A stretch of DNA of 34,167 nucleotides. Source: a bacterium. Lineage in GTDB: Bacteria; Bacteroidota; Bacteroidia; Cytophagales; Cyclobacteriaceae. The position numbers were made by a program, and so were the translations under genes. Shown piece after piece: positions 33,974-34,167 of the stretch. The notes below the pieces were generated by a model, which saw only the letters and a program-made list of their open reading frames with translations, was not told where the DNA came from and did not search any database. Numbering within the stretch: the first letter of the stretch is position 1; each line of letters opens with the position of its first letter. The stretch covers positions 1-34,167 of the forward strand of contig JANSWY010000052.1 in NCBI GenBank assembly GCA_024743255.1, read 5' to 3'.

Positions 33974-34167
33974 TTATTTGGTAAATACTACTAAACCCTC
34001 CAATTCTTCTTCCATTTTTAACATTTGCAGTGATTTATCAAACTCAGCTGTGAATGCAAACTTCTTGTTATTCATCACATACTGATAAATATACCAATCT
34101 GTCTGTGGGGTTGGCACATCCAATACATTCTCAAAATCTATCCATTTCAAATCTCCTTCATTACATG
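33974..34167 (-). CDS. Probable Nudix hydrolase, C-terminal end only
   Basis: The last ~63 residues of a gene entering from the right edge; the stop is at 33974-33976. The visible part reads CNEGDLKWIDFENVLDVPTP, then a DWYIYQYV helix and KKFAFTAEFD. It follows the pattern of MutT/MutX-like Nudix hydrolases after the Nudix box (EG-x-L-x-W, VL-x-x-P-T, FF/FA-x-A-x-F). The catalytic Nudix box lies outside the window, so the family call rests on this tail alone. The gene is 133 bp upstream of the SulP gene on the same strand. Confidence 0.5.
   Translation of the reverse strand, partial: CNEGDLKWIDFENVLDVPTPQTDWYIYQYVMNNKKFAFTAEFDKSLQMLKMEEELEGLVVFTK

Noticed and set aside
1-34167. Search for CRISPR arrays, transposases, integrases, phage genes and restriction or defence systems.
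   Set aside because: No regularly spaced repeats and no proteins of these classes were seen; the window reads as ordinary chromosomal sequence.

Overview
The window is AT-rich chromosomal DNA from a member of the Bacteroidota, most likely a marine Cytophagales-type lineage. The evidence is a type IX secretion (T9SS) C-terminal sorting domain on a 1375-residue secreted protein, a PafA-type alkaline phosphatase, a DUF6268 outer-membrane protein, several orphan ~800-residue FtsX/MacB permeases, a C-terminally fused DAHP synthase-chorismate mutase, starts without clear Shine-Dalgarno sequences, and -7 elements of the form TAnnTTTG. No rRNA, tRNA, CRISPR, phage or transposase gene was found.

Layout. 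(1) 2-4763 (+): a probable operon of a GH63-like glucosidase (5' end outside the window), PafA-like phosphatase, HAD hydrolase of the beta-phosphoglucomutase type, and DUF4159 protein. (2) 4769-8566 (-): a NIT-domain methyl-accepting chemotaxis protein and two lipoproteins. (3) 8888-15819 (+): a large sortilin-like BNR-repeat exoprotein with a strong terminator, then a membrane-bound AraC-type regulator beside an FtsX/MacB permease. (4) 15820-17513 (+): the aromatic amino-acid unit, with leader peptide, attenuator, DAHP synthase-chorismate mutase and terminator. (5) 17535-24930: a second FtsX permease (-), then the tRNA methylthiotransferase MtaB, a DUF6268 protein and a third FtsX permease (+). 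(6) 24942-30967 (-): a secreted WD40 propeller, a small membrane protein and the giant T9SS exoprotein. (7) 31087-34167: a small lipoprotein and a one-span membrane protein (+), then a SulP anion transporter and the C-terminal end of a probable Nudix hydrolase (-).

The most interesting system lies at 16072-16230. A 26-codon leader ORF carries eight consecutive Phe/Tyr codons. It is followed by a Rho-independent terminator (13-bp stem, seven Ts) just before the DAHP synthase-chorismate mutase gene. A 13-bp antiterminator can be drawn that uses the whole GC-bearing 5' arm of that terminator, and upstream protector pairings can be drawn that block it. This has every part of classical ribosome-mediated attenuation, here for Phe/Tyr and apparently with no Shine-Dalgarno sequence; the leader start may even be at the 5' end of the mRNA.

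Most other genes serve the cell envelope or surface: secreted beta-propellers, lipoproteins, permeases, an anion transporter and a chemoreceptor. Functions are assigned by family recognition and visible motifs only; no database search was run.
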